Below, one piece after another: positions 16,244-26,507 of a stretch of 64,000 nt of DNA (positions are counted from its first letter, which is position 1; each line of letters opens with the position of its first letter). The stretch spans positions 1 through 64,000 of the forward strand of contig JAEMGR010000032.1 in NCBI GenBank assembly GCA_016458225.1. The letters are read 5' to 3'. The translations under genes were made by a program, and so were the position numbers. Source of the DNA: Myxococcaceae bacterium JPH2 (lineage in GTDB: Bacteria > Myxococcota > Myxococcia > Myxococcales > Myxococcaceae). The notes below the pieces were generated by a model. That model was not told where the DNA came from. It saw only the letters and a program-made list of their open reading frames with translations, and searched no databases.

Positions 16244-17002
16244 ATGCCTCGCATCTTCCTCGCCTGTTCTCTCGCTGTGGCGGTCGCGCTCGCTGGTTGC
16301 GTGCATGTCCCCACCGAGAAGGAACGCAACAGCTCGCAGATCCACTTCGATCTGGGCGTGCAGCAGCAGCAGAACGGCGACGTTCAGGACGCGCTGCGCG
16401 AGTTCCAGAAGGCGCTCGAGTACGACCCCGAGAACGCGGAGGCGCACAACGCGATGGGCGTCCTTCTGCACCTCGCCTTCCGGCGGCCGGCGGAGGCCAA
16501 GGAGCAGTACGAAGAGGCGCTCAAGCTGCGGCCGACGTTCTCGGAGGCGCGCACGAACCTGGCCAACGTCGAGCTGGATCAGGGCCGGTATGATCAGGCC
16601 ATCAAGCTCTACGAAGAGGTCCTCAACGACATGCTCTACGCGACGCCGTTCATCGCGCAGGGCAACCTGGGGTGGGCCCAGTACAAGAAGGGCGAGACGG
16701 AGAAGGCCCTGCAGAGCATCAAGTCGGCCGTGACGCTCAACCCGAACTTCTGCCTGGGCTACAAGAACCTCGGCCTCATCTACGACGAGACGGGGCGCAC
16801 CGAGGACGCGTGCCGGCAGTTCGGCCGATACCGGGAGAACTGCCCGGAGGTCGCGGACGCGTACCTGCGCGAGGGCGTCTGCCAGGCGAAGTTGGGGCAG
16901 GTGGATGCCGCGAAGCAGGCCTTCTCGCAGTGCGAGGCCAAGGCCAAGGCCAGCGAGCAGGGGCTGAAGGACGATTGCCACCGCCTGCTGGGTCACCTCT
17001 AG
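16244..17002 (+). CDS. TPR lipoprotein of Tgl/PilF (PilW) type, candidate secretin pilotin
   Basis: A 252-residue lipoprotein with lipobox LAGC at Cys19. About six TPR units follow from residue 30, for example HFDLGVQQQQNGDVQDALRE, YEEALKLRPTFSEARTNLAN and NLGLIYDETGRTEDACRQF. This size and layout match M. xanthus Tgl and PilF/PilW pilotins. These outer-membrane lipoproteins assemble the PilQ secretin and, for Tgl, are exchanged between cells. The tract YEEVLNDMLYATPF, like the PilW EDPLYP region, supports the family. A Tgl paralogue with another client, for example the secretin at 30285, is possible, so no symbol is given. Confidence 0.72.
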   Translation: MPRIFLACSLAVAVALAGCVHVPTEKERNSSQIHFDLGVQQQQNGDVQDALREFQKALEYDPENAEAHNAMGVLLHLAFRRPAEAKEQYEEALKLRPTFSEARTNLANVELDQGRYDQAIKLYEEVLNDMLYATPFIAQGNLGWAQYKKGETEKALQSIKSAVTLNPNFCLGYKNLGLIYDETGRTEDACRQFGRYRENCPEVADAYLREGVCQAKLGQVDAAKQAFSQCEAKAKASEQGLKDDCHRLLGHL

Positions 17003-17021
17003 TCCGTTTCCCAGAGAGCCT

Positions 17022-17408
17022 GTGGACCACGTCGACTTTGGCAAGTACCTGAGCCAGCAGCGCGAGCTGCGGGGGTTGTCGCGCGAGGAGGTCTCGCGTG
17101 CGACGAAGATTCCCCCGAGCCTGGTCGCGGCGTTGGAAGCAGGGCAGGTGGAGCGCCTGCCCGCGCGCGTGTTCGTGCTGAACTACATCCGGGCGTATGC
17201 GCAGGTCATCGGTTTGTCTCCCGAGGAGGCCGTGCTGCGCTACGAGGAGGTGGACAAGGCCGTGCCCGCGCCCGCTCCGGCTCAGCTCGAACGCGAGCGG
17301 CGCAAGCGGGCCTACGTGAGCCTGGCCGCGCTCGTGGTGCTCGTCCTCGCGGGCGTGTACCTGTTCCTCGTGTTGACCGGGAAGCTTCCCTCGCCACTGA
17401 GGCGTTGA
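17022..17408 (+). CDS. RodZ-like HTH membrane protein
   Basis: A 128-residue protein starting with GTG at 17022. Residues 6-75 are the HTH_25/RodZ cytoplasmic domain (GKYLSQQRELRGLSREEVSR; LPARVFVLNYIRAYAQVIGL). A single transmembrane helix follows at about residues 97-119 (YVSLAALVVLVLAGVYLFLVL). It stops just after the span, so it lacks the periplasmic domain of full RodZ. RodZ links MreB to the cell wall machinery. The stop overlaps the presumed recO start region, indicating an operon. Confidence 0.75.
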   Translation: MDHVDFGKYLSQQRELRGLSREEVSRATKIPPSLVAALEAGQVERLPARVFVLNYIRAYAQVIGLSPEEAVLRYEEVDKAVPAPAPAQLERERRKRAYVSLAALVVLVLAGVYLFLVLTGKLPSPLRR

Positions 17409-17416
17409 ACGGGGCC

Positions 17417-18151
17417 ATGGAGCGCTACGTCGACGAAGCACTGGTCCTGTCCACGACGGACTATGGAGACTCGGATCGGCTGGTGACCGTGCTGACGCGC
17501 GAGCACGGGAAGCTGACCGCGTTCGCCGCGGGGGCACGCAAGAGCAAGCGACGGTTCGCGGGCGCGCTCGAGCCGTTCATGCGCCTTCGCATCCATGTCG
17601 TGGAGACGCGAGGGACGACGGTCCGGCTGGACGCGGCGGACATCGTCGCGGGGTACTACGCGGCCCGTGACGACCTGTCCCTCATCGCGCGCGCTCTCTA
17701 CGCGGTGGAGCTGTGCCGCGAGCTGACCCGAGAGCACGAACCGCAGGCTGAACTCTTCACGCTGCTGGAGGAGTACCTGGTCCGGCTGAACGCGAAGGAG
17801 GCGGGCCCCACCTCGCTGCTGGCGTTCGAGCTGTCGGTCCTGGCGCATGCGGGGCTGATGCCTCGGTTCGATTCCTGCTCGCTGTGCGGGGGGATTCCGG
17901 GCGAGCGTCCTCGGTTTGATCAAGAGCACGGCGGCGCCGTCTGCGAGCCGTGTGGTGGTCGGGCTCGCGAGTCCGTGGCGGTCCCCGTGGCGCTGCTGTC
18001 TGGGCTGCGTGCCTTGCAAGAGGGCCAGCGCACGCCGCTGCCCGCGGACCTTCGGGCCCGAGCGCGAGGACTGCTCAACGTCTTCATCTCCCATCACCTG
18101 GGCCGGCGCTTGAAGAGCGTGGACTTCATGGCGCAGGTGGGGCTCGACTAG
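17417..18151 (+). CDS. recO: DNA repair protein RecO
   Basis: A 244-residue RecO. The N-terminal OB-fold reads EALVLSTTDYGDSDRLVTVLT. The following segment GARKSKRRFAGALEPFMRL is typical. A zinc-finger is formed by CSLCG and CEPCG (about residues 155-180). RecO loads RecA onto SSB-coated DNA with RecR in the RecFOR pathway. The ATG at 17417 is preferred to an in-frame TTG at 17405. The carboxyl terminus RRLKSVDFMAQVGLD is normal. It is followed by a sugar kinase 11 nt downstream. Confidence 0.93.
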   Translation: MERYVDEALVLSTTDYGDSDRLVTVLTREHGKLTAFAAGARKSKRRFAGALEPFMRLRIHVVETRGTTVRLDAADIVAGYYAARDDLSLIARALYAVELCRELTREHEPQAELFTLLEEYLVRLNAKEAGPTSLLAFELSVLAHAGLMPRFDSCSLCGGIPGERPRFDQEHGGAVCEPCGGRARESVAVPVALLSGLRALQEGQRTPLPADLRARARGLLNVFISHHLGRRLKSVDFMAQVGLD

Positions 18152-18162
18152 GACAGCGCGAC

Positions 18163-19164
18163 ATGAGCGACGCGGGGCCGCTGGACGTGGTGTGCGTGGG
18201 GGAGACCCTGGTGGACTTCCTCCCCGCGGCGGCGGGGCGCGCGGTGCGGGACGTGGAGTCCTGGCACCCGTGCTCCGGAGGCTCTCCCGCCAACGTCGCG
18301 GTGGGGCTCGCGAGGCTCGGACTTCGCTCGGCGATGGTAGGCGTGGTGGGCGCGGATGAGTTCGGGCACTTCCTTCGGGAGCGGCTGGCCGCGGAGGGCG
18401 TGGACATCAGTCACCTGCGACAGGTGACCGAGGCGCGCACGGGGCTGGTGTTCATCTCCCTGGATGCGAAGGGGGAGCGCACCTTCACGTTCTTCCGGAC
18501 GCGCTCCGCGGAGTTCCTGCTCGGACGCGCGGATGTAGACCCCACGTTCCTCTCTCGTGGGAGGGTGGTTCACTGTGGCTCGAACTCGCTGCTGTTGCCC
18601 GAGGCGCGCGAGGCCATGGTCACCATCCTCGAGACGGCGCGGGCCGCGGGCCGCATCGTGAGCTGCGATCCCAACCTGCGCCTGCATGCGTGGGAGGATC
18701 CGAGCGAACTGAAGGCGCTGCTCGGAAAGCTGTTGCCGCTGTGCTCGGTGGTGAAGCTGTCCGAGGAGGAGATCTCCTTCTGCACCGGCGCGGCGACGCC
18801 CGAGGACGCGCTGGCGGCGCTGTCCGCCATGGGCGTGCGACTGCCCGTGGTGACGCTGGGCGAGCGCGGCGTCGTCTTCCTCTGGAACGGGGAGCAGGTT
18901 CATGTCCCGGCCCCGCGCGTGGACGTGGTGGACACCACGGGCGCGGGCGATGGCTTCGTGGCGGGGCTCCTGCACGGACTGGTGCGTTGGTACGGAACGC
19001 CTGGAGCGCTCGCGCAGGCGACGCGCGCGGAGCTGGAGTCGCTCTGCACGTTCGCGTGCGCGGTGGGCGCTCAGGTGGTGACCCGCCTGGGCGCCGTGGC
19101 CGCGCTCCCTCGCGTCAGCGAAGTGGCGGCGTGGCTGACTCGCCGTCCGCCTCCCGCTGGGTAA
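18163..19164 (+). CDS. PfkB-family carbohydrate kinase (fructokinase-like)
   Basis: A 333-residue ribokinase-fold kinase. The N-terminal signature is GGSPANVAVGLARLG and the C-terminal PfkB signature is DTTGAGDGFVAGLL, whose Asp is the catalytic base. VVCVGETLVDFLP at the N-terminus and RTGLVFISLDAKGERTFTFF are typical of fructokinases or 2-keto-3-deoxygluconate kinases; the substrate is not decidable. The N-terminal region encoded upstream of 18163 is out of family and rejected. It is the last gene before a strong terminator. Confidence 0.9.
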   Translation: MSDAGPLDVVCVGETLVDFLPAAAGRAVRDVESWHPCSGGSPANVAVGLARLGLRSAMVGVVGADEFGHFLRERLAAEGVDISHLRQVTEARTGLVFISLDAKGERTFTFFRTRSAEFLLGRADVDPTFLSRGRVVHCGSNSLLLPEAREAMVTILETARAAGRIVSCDPNLRLHAWEDPSELKALLGKLLPLCSVVKLSEEEISFCTGAATPEDALAALSAMGVRLPVVTLGERGVVFLWNGEQVHVPAPRVDVVDTTGAGDGFVAGLLHGLVRWYGTPGALAQATRAELESLCTFACAVGAQVVTRLGAVAALPRVSEVAAWLTRRPPPAG

Positions 19165-19198
19165 GGTGGGGCGCTGCCCTGTCGGCCTGATGCGTCAA

Positions 19199-19231
19199 GG
19201 CGCGTTGCGGGAGCGCCCGCGCGCCCTTTTT
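19199..19231 (+). terminator. Intrinsic terminator after the PfkB kinase
   Basis: A stem of 6 bp (19199-19204 with 19220-19225) with a nested GGG/CCC pairing (19209-19211 with 19216-19218), followed by TTTTT (19227-19231). It closes the recO-kinase transcript before the Ser/Thr kinase gene. Confidence 0.75.
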
Positions 19232-19337
19232 CGCGTCGCGGATCCGCTGCTCGCACGAGCGGAGGGGCGGACCTGGGGTCTTTTCGACGCGTTGTCAATC
19301 GACGGTGAGGTCGCGGCCGGGTAACATGCTGCGGCAC

Positions 19338-21632
19338 ATGAGTACGCAGGGAGGCGCCGGAGCTGATCCCGATCGGGGGCGGCGCATTGGAAAATACGAG
19401 ATTCTCACCCGCCTCTCGATGGGGGGAATGGCGGAGCTGTTCCTGGCCTTCACCTCGGGGCCCGGCGGCTTCCGCAAGTTCGTCGCGGTGAAGCAGATCC
19501 TCCCGGACATCAAGAAGGACGACCAGTTCGTCAAGATGTTCCTGGATGAGGCGCGCATCACCGCGGCGTTCTCCCACGCCAACATCGGACAGGTTTTCGA
19601 TCTGGGCGAGGAGGACGGCGAGCTGTACCTCGCCATGGAGTTCCTGCCCGGCCAGAACCTCGAGCAGGTGGTGAAGGCGGCCGCTCGCAAGGGCCAGCCG
19701 CTCCCTGTCGGGTTCTCGGCGCGCGTGCTGCGCGACTCGTGCCTGGGGCTGCATTACGCGCACCACTTCACGGATCCCGCCGGCAAGCCCGTGGCGGTGG
19801 TGCACCGCGACGTCTCGCCGAAGAACGTGATGATCACCTACGACGGTGTCGTGAAGGTGATCGACTTCGGTATCGCGAAGGCACGCGGGAAGCTCGGTCG
19901 CACGCAGGTGGGGACGGTGAAGGGGACCAGCGGCTACATGTCCCCGGAGCAGGTTCGCAACCAGGCGTTGGACGGCCGCAGCGATCTGTTCTCCGCGGGC
20001 GTGATGCTGCATGAGCTGCTGACGGGCCAGCGTCTCTTCAACGGGCCTCACGAAGCCGCGGTGATGATGCAGATCGTGAGCGACGAGATTCCCTCGCCTC
20101 GCTCGGTCAATCCCGGGGTGCCCGAGGCGCTGGACGCGGTGGTGATGCGCGCGCTCGCGCGGGATTCCTCCAAGCGCTTCGCCACGTGCCGCGAGATGGC
20201 GCGCGCCATCGATGCCGCGCTGGGCTCGGAGCTGTTCGACGAAGACGGCATGGTGGCCGTCATGGGCGAACTCTTCGAGGAGAAGCGCCAGAAGACGCGC
20301 ACGCTCCTGGAACTGGCCAGCCGGGCCGAGGATGCCCGCGTCAGCGAGGCCGCCGGCGCGCTTCAGCAGGACGATGGCACGGACGGCGCCGCGTCGGCGA
20401 AGGCCCCGCCACGCCCACGGCTCACGCCGGATGTCCCCTCGGACTCCAACACGCCGACGCGCAGCCTGCCCGCGCGTCGCCCCGAGCCTGCCCACGCGCC
20501 TCGAACGGGGCGCACGGTCGATACGTCCCCAGGCACGCGGACGCCTCGCCCGGCAGGCGCGGATGCCGCGGCGCCCGCGCGCGCGCCTCGGGGGGACAGT
20601 ACTCCCGAGGGGGCCCCGTCACGGACTCCGCGCCCACGGCTCGTCGCGAAGCCCGAGGCAGACGAGACCTCCGCGCAGACGGGTGTCGAGGAAGCCCTCA
20701 ACGAGCCGAGCGACCTGCAGACGCAGCGCTTCAAGTCTCGGCCACCGCGGCCCGGTGCGACGCCCGCGCGGTCGGGGCGCTCTGCTGGCGCGCGCAGCGA
20801 CACGCCACGAGAGACGCCGGCGAGTGGCAAGCAGGGCTCGGGTTGGCTTGGAAAGATTGTCTGGCTGGGCATCATCGCGGGCTTGGGCGTGCTCGTGTCG
20901 CGCGAGCCCGTGCGCAAGATGTTCGTGCCCGCCTATGAGTCCGCGAAGAAGTGGGTGAAGGACGAGCTGGATCCGCCCGCGCCTCAGGACCCCACGGCGG
21001 ACGCGAAGTGGCCGCCAGCACCCCGCAGCGGTCCTCCCGCCACCTTCGTCCAGCACGAGGCCCCGGCCGCCGAGCCGACGCCGCCACCTCCCGCCCCGGC
21101 CGAGCCGCCCGCCAAGGTCGAGGAGCCCGTCGTCGAGGAGAAGAAGGACACCAAGGCCGCCACCGCGAGCAAGGGGACGCGCGCAACCAAGGAGAGCGCC
21201 AGCCCCGCGCATCGTCCGGGGACGCCGGAGGACGCGGTCGCGGCCAAGGGCAAGCGAGGTCGCCCGGCGACTCCCGAGGCGCCCGCGCCTCAGCGCACGC
21301 CCGCGGAGGAGCCCGTCACCACCGTGACGCAGAACCCCGATGGCATGGCTCAGGTGCTCGACACGCGCACGTCGAAGGGCGCGGCGAAGGCGGGCCTGGG
21401 TTGGCTGACACTGTCGACGCTGCCGCTGCACGCGGCGGTGTTCGACGGCTCCACGCAGTTGGGGACCACTCCGCTGCAGAAGTTCCCGCTTCCGGTGGGG
21501 ACCTACCGCTTGCGCGTGGTGGACCCGGCCAGCTCCGAAGGCGCGAGCAAGCTGTTGTCCGCTCCCATCCGTCCGGGCGAAGTGACGAAGCTCCAGATTC
21601 GACTGGCCGACCTCCCGAACTACGCGGACTGA
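19338..21632 (+). CDS. Transmembrane Ser/Thr protein kinase with PEGA-like C-terminus
   Basis: A 764-residue protein (ATG at 19338; ATG at 19326 is also possible). The kinase domain (about 17-300) has glycine loop LSMGGMAELFLA, Lys52 in VAVKQIL, catalytic loop HRDVSPKN with Asp158 and DFG at 176-178, so it looks active. A long Pro/Ala/Arg-rich linker follows. One transmembrane helix (around nt 20850-20900) leads to an extracytoplasmic Lys/Pro/Ala region. The final 75 residues form a PEGA-like domain (WLTLSTLPLHAAVFDG; TTPLQKFPLPVGTYRLRV). Myxobacterial kinases of this type phosphorylate Thr residues read by FHA proteins, which are abundant downstream. Confidence 0.9.
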   Translation: MSTQGGAGADPDRGRRIGKYEILTRLSMGGMAELFLAFTSGPGGFRKFVAVKQILPDIKKDDQFVKMFLDEARITAAFSHANIGQVFDLGEEDGELYLAMEFLPGQNLEQVVKAAARKGQPLPVGFSARVLRDSCLGLHYAHHFTDPAGKPVAVVHRDVSPKNVMITYDGVVKVIDFGIAKARGKLGRTQVGTVKGTSGYMSPEQVRNQALDGRSDLFSAGVMLHELLTGQRLFNGPHEAAVMMQIVSDEIPSPRSVNPGVPEALDAVVMRALARDSSKRFATCREMARAIDAALGSELFDEDGMVAVMGELFEEKRQKTRTLLELASRAEDARVSEAAGALQQDDGTDGAASAKAPPRPRLTPDVPSDSNTPTRSLPARRPEPAHAPRTGRTVDTSPGTRTPRPAGADAAAPARAPRGDSTPEGAPSRTPRPRLVAKPEADETSAQTGVEEALNEPSDLQTQRFKSRPPRPGATPARSGRSAGARSDTPRETPASGKQGSGWLGKIVWLGIIAGLGVLVSREPVRKMFVPAYESAKKWVKDELDPPAPQDPTADAKWPPAPRSGPPATFVQHEAPAAEPTPPPPAPAEPPAKVEEPVVEEKKDTKAATASKGTRATKESASPAHRPGTPEDAVAAKGKRGRPATPEAPAPQRTPAEEPVTTVTQNPDGMAQVLDTRTSKGAAKAGLGWLTLSTLPLHAAVFDGSTQLGTTPLQKFPLPVGTYRLRVVDPASSEGASKLLSAPIRPGEVTKLQIRLADLPNYAD

Positions 21633-21715
21633 CGGCCGTTCTTGACGCTCCCGGACCCCCTCACTAGGGTCCGCGCGTCTTTCCTTCGACGCACTGCGAG
21701 AAGGACTCGCCAGCT

Positions 21716-22697
<982 letters not shown>

Positions 22698-22708
<11 letters not shown>

Positions 22709-24812
22709 TCTTCTCCTGGAGGTGGGCGCCGAGGAGATTCCGGCGTCGTTCATCGTCCCCGCGCTGGAGGACCTGAAGCGCGTGCTCACCGAGCGGATGG
22801 CCGAGGCGCGCCTGAAGCACGGCGAGGTGCGCACCCTGGGAACGCCGCGCCGCCTGGCCGTGCTCGTGCGCGACATCGCTGACTCGGGCGACGACGTGGT
22901 GAAGGAGGTCCTCGGGCCCAGCGCCAAGGCCGCCTTCGATGCCCAGGGCAAGGCCACCAAGGCGGCGGAGAAGTTCGCCGAGAGCCTCAAGCTGGACGTG
23001 TCCGCGCTCGGGCGGACGCAGACCGCCAAGGGCGAGTACGTGTCCGCGCGAGTCGAGGAGAAGGGCCGCCCGGCCGCCGCGGTGCTCCAGGACGCGCTGC
23101 ACGCGGCGGTGCACGGCGTGAACTTCCGCAAGTCCATGCGCTGGGGCGACGTGGACGTGGCCTTTGCTCGACCGGTGCAGTGGCTGATCGCGCTGTTGGG
23201 CGGGGAGGTGTTGCCGGTGGTGTTCGGCGACGTGAAGAGTGGCCGCACCACCTACGGTCACCGCTTCCTGGCCCCGGGCGCCATCGAGGTGGCGGCGCCG
23301 AAGGACTACGAGCCCGCGCTGGAGAAGGCGCACGTCATTCCGGATCTCGCCAAGCGCCGCGCGCTCCTCGTGGAGCGGGTGCGGGCCGCGGCGCAGTCCG
23401 CGGGCGGCGCGGTGCTAGAGGACGAGGGGCTGATGGATCAGGTCACCAACCTGGTCGAGCTGCCGAATCCGGTGGTGGGCACGTTCGAGGCGCGTCACCT
23501 CGACCTGCCGCCCGAGGTGCTGGTGCAGGAGATGAAGAGCCACCAGCGCTATTTCTCGCTGGTGGACGGGCAGGGGAAGCTGCTGCCCAAGTTCATCGCG
23601 GTGTCCAACACGCCCGTGCGCGACCCGCAGCTCAGCCTGCGCGGCTACGAGCGCGTGCTGCGCTCGCGCCTGGCGGACGGACGCTTCTTCTTCGACGAGG
23701 ATCGCAAGACGCCGCTGGCCGACCGCGTGGAGAAGCTGGGCCGCGTGGTGTGGCAGAACCAGCTCGGCACCTACCTGGACAAGGTGGAGCGGTTTCGCTC
23801 GCTGGCCGTCTGGCTGGCGGAGCGCTCCGGCAAGGCGAGCGAGGCGGCCACCATCGAGCGCGCCGCCACGCTTTCCAAGGCGGACCTCGTCACGGGCATG
23901 GTGGGCGAGTTCCCCGAGCTGCAAGGCGTGATGGGCCGCGAGTACGCGCGCGTTGGGGGCGAGCCGGAGGCGGTGGCGGTCGCCATCTTCGAGCACTACC
24001 TGCCGCGTGGCGCCGAGGATGCGCTGCCGTCGCAGGACGGCGGGGCCTTTGTCGGCATCGCGGACCGGCTCGATTCGCTGTGCGGCATCTTCGCCATTGG
24101 CAAGGCGCCGTCGGGCGCGGCGGATCCGTTCGCGCTGCGTCGCGCCTGCCTGGCCATCATTCGCATCGTGCTGGGGCGGGGCTATCGCTTCAGCCTGTCG
24201 GGCGCGGTGGACGAGGCGCTGCGCTTGCTCGCGCCGAAGATCGCCAACGTGAAGCGAAAGCCGGGCGAGGCCCCGCCGCGCGAGCAGGTGCTGGAGTTCT
24301 TCCGCGGCCGCCTCAAGGCGCTGTGGGGGGAGCAGCACCGCACGGACGTGGTGGAGGCCGTGCTGTCCGCGGGGTTCGATGACCTGGTGGCGGCGCACAA
24401 GCGGGTGGAGGCGCTGAGCCTGCTCGTGGGGCGCGCGGACTTCCAGCCGCTCGCGGTGGCGTTCAAGCGCGTGGCGAACATCGTCGAGAAGCAGGGCAAG
24501 GACGTCGCGGAGGGGCAGACGAATCCGCAGAAGTTCACGGACGAGCCCGAGCGCAACCTGCACGCGGCCTTCACCCAGGCTCGCTCCAAGGTGGGCACCC
24601 TGGTGGGCACGGATGACTTCGCCGGCGCGCTGCGCGAGATCACCAGCCTGAAGCCCGCCGTGGATGTCTTCTTCGACAAGGTGATGGTGATGGCGGAGGA
24701 CAAGGACCTCCGCGAGAACCGCATCCGGTTCCTCACGGAGATTGGCGCCCTGTTCAATCAGGTGGCCGACTTCTCGAAGATCCAGGCCGAGACGCCCGCG
24801 TCCGCGGCCTGA
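22698..24812 (+). CDS. glyS: Glycyl-tRNA synthetase beta subunit
   Basis: A 704-residue GlyS starting with GTG at 22698 ([19 protein letters not shown]). It has the beta-subunit signatures [10 protein letters not shown] and [20 protein letters not shown], and the tRNA-binding C-terminal half including [19 protein letters not shown] and [16 protein letters not shown]. Its start overlaps glyQ by 11 nt in a different frame. GlyS binds tRNA-Gly and completes the GlyRS heterotetramer. Confidence 0.96.
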
Positions 24813-24965
24813 GCCCCTCTGGAAGGGGACTGGCACCGGGATTCCCGGGGTGGCTGCTTGCCTCCCCGGGGGTCCGGAGCCGTTGGGTGGCGGGCGTCCG
24901 GGAATACGGCGAGCCCTTTGCAGTTGCCCGCGACGGGGCCCGTTCCTACACTCCGCCCCCCTCTG

Positions 24966-26507
24966 ATGCGCCCCTCCTTCCTGACCTCCGCGCTCCTGCT
25001 GCTCGCGTCGTGCTCGGCCACCACCGAGTCACACCCGCCTCCCTCGACCCGCTTCGTGTACCCAAGCGGACTCGAGTTCTGGCGACCCGCGGGCAGCCTT
25101 TCGCCGTCCACCAACGGCTACCTCTTCGTCGCGAGCGCCAACTTCGACAGCTGCTTCGACAGCGGCGCGGTCATGGCGGTCAACCTGGATGCGATTGGAA
25201 AGGGAGAAGGCAAGCCGCTGCCCACCCTGGACCCCGCGCATCCCTTCAGCGGCTCACCGCTGGAGATCACCGAGCTGAACGTGCCCTCCGAGGCGTACGT
25301 CCAGATCGACAGCTTCGCGGGGGAGATGGCCTCGTGGAGCAACCCCGGCAACGGTGGGTTGCCGCGCCTCTTCGTGCCGTCTCGCGCGAAGAACAACTTC
25401 CTGCACGCCATCGACTTCAAGCTGGATGGCAGCACGGGCTCCCTCGCGTGCGCGCAGAGCGGCGCCGGGCGTGACTGCTCTCAGAACGCGCTGTCGCTCT
25501 CGAGCGACATTCCGCACTCGGAGGCGGACCTCCCAAGGGCGCCTTCGCCCATTGGCGTCACCGTGGATCCGGCCTCGGGTGCCGTGTACGTGACGCACTC
25601 GGAAGCGGCGGACTCTCCGGCGCGCACGAGCAAGAACTTCGCGAGCTACCTGGTCTCGGTGCCGGCGGACAAGCCCGTCCGAGACAGCTTGGAGTTCATC
25701 CTGCTGTCGCGTGACGGCCTGACGTACGGCGGCACGGACGCGACGGCGGTGGGGGACGGGTACCTCTACGTCACCGGGCGCAACTACGTGCAGGGCTCGT
25801 CGGGCACGGTGGGCGCCAGCTTCATCCTCCGGCTGGTCGACAAGTACGACCACGCGCACGTCATCGAGCCGAACGTCTTCTCGCAGGTCCGCATCAGCGA
25901 GGCGCGTGGGGCGCAGGTGGTGCGCGCTCCGGTGGACCCCGCCGCGCCCCTGGTGCGCAAGGAGCGGCTCTACATGCTGGCCCGCGGGCCAGACACGCTG
26001 CTCGTCTTCGACTTCGAGTACAAGCTGCCGGATCCAGCCCTCGGCGAGCAGCGCCCGAGCACGCCCACGTTCCGCATCGTCTCGACCGTGCCGTTGCCGG
26101 GTGGAACGAGCGAGCTGCGGCTGGTGCGCCGCTCGAAGGACTCGGTGGGGGACAACATCATCGCGGTGACGAGCACGACGGATGGCGCCCTGTCCCTCTA
26201 TGACGAGAAGCTGGGGCAGGTCGTCGCGCAGGTGGCGCTCGGCACGGGCTTGAACCAGAACACGAACCCCACGCAGTCCTTCGGTCTGGCGGTCGACAAC
26301 CCGGACGGAGAGCTGGCCGCAGGGGCTGCGGGACGGCTGAACGCGGCCCGGATTTTCGTGACGAACTTCGGCGCGGGCCAGGTCACAGTGGTCGACATTC
26401 CCGAACTCAATCGTCCCCAAGATGCACGCCTCGTCGCGCGCATCGGCACGCGCCAGGAGCGCGATCTGCGCCAGGGCACCAGCGTGTGTGAGGAGAACAA
26501 CCCGTGA
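24966..26507 (+). CDS. Probable beta-propeller-like lipoprotein at the head of the Kil/Tad locus
   Basis: A 513-residue lipoprotein with lipobox LASC at Cys16 in a typical N-terminus (MRPSFLTSALLLLASC). The mature chain has repeated strand-turn units (for example VTVDPASGAVYVTHSEAAD, TAVGDGYLYVTGRNYVQGSS, IIAVTSTTDGALSLYDEKLG), as in YncE/SMP-30-type propellers. This is a pattern reading, not a fold assignment. Its TGA overlaps the GTG of the next gene by 4 nt, so the two lipoproteins are co-translated. No enzyme motif is visible; a surface or binding role for the Tad-like machine is inferred from context. Confidence 0.75.
   Translation: MRPSFLTSALLLLASCSATTESHPPPSTRFVYPSGLEFWRPAGSLSPSTNGYLFVASANFDSCFDSGAVMAVNLDAIGKGEGKPLPTLDPAHPFSGSPLEITELNVPSEAYVQIDSFAGEMASWSNPGNGGLPRLFVPSRAKNNFLHAIDFKLDGSTGSLACAQSGAGRDCSQNALSLSSDIPHSEADLPRAPSPIGVTVDPASGAVYVTHSEAADSPARTSKNFASYLVSVPADKPVRDSLEFILLSRDGLTYGGTDATAVGDGYLYVTGRNYVQGSSGTVGASFILRLVDKYDHAHVIEPNVFSQVRISEARGAQVVRAPVDPAAPLVRKERLYMLARGPDTLLVFDFEYKLPDPALGEQRPSTPTFRIVSTVPLPGGTSELRLVRRSKDSVGDNIIAVTSTTDGALSLYDEKLGQVVAQVALGTGLNQNTNPTQSFGLAVDNPDGELAAGAAGRLNAARIFVTNFGAGQVTVVDIPELNRPQDARLVARIGTRQERDLRQGTSVCEENNP

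Noticed and set aside
24844-24870. Inverted repeat CCCGGGG/CCCCGGG after glyS as terminator.
   Set aside because: Only 7 bp with a 13-nt loop and no T-run; expected by chance in GC-rich DNA.
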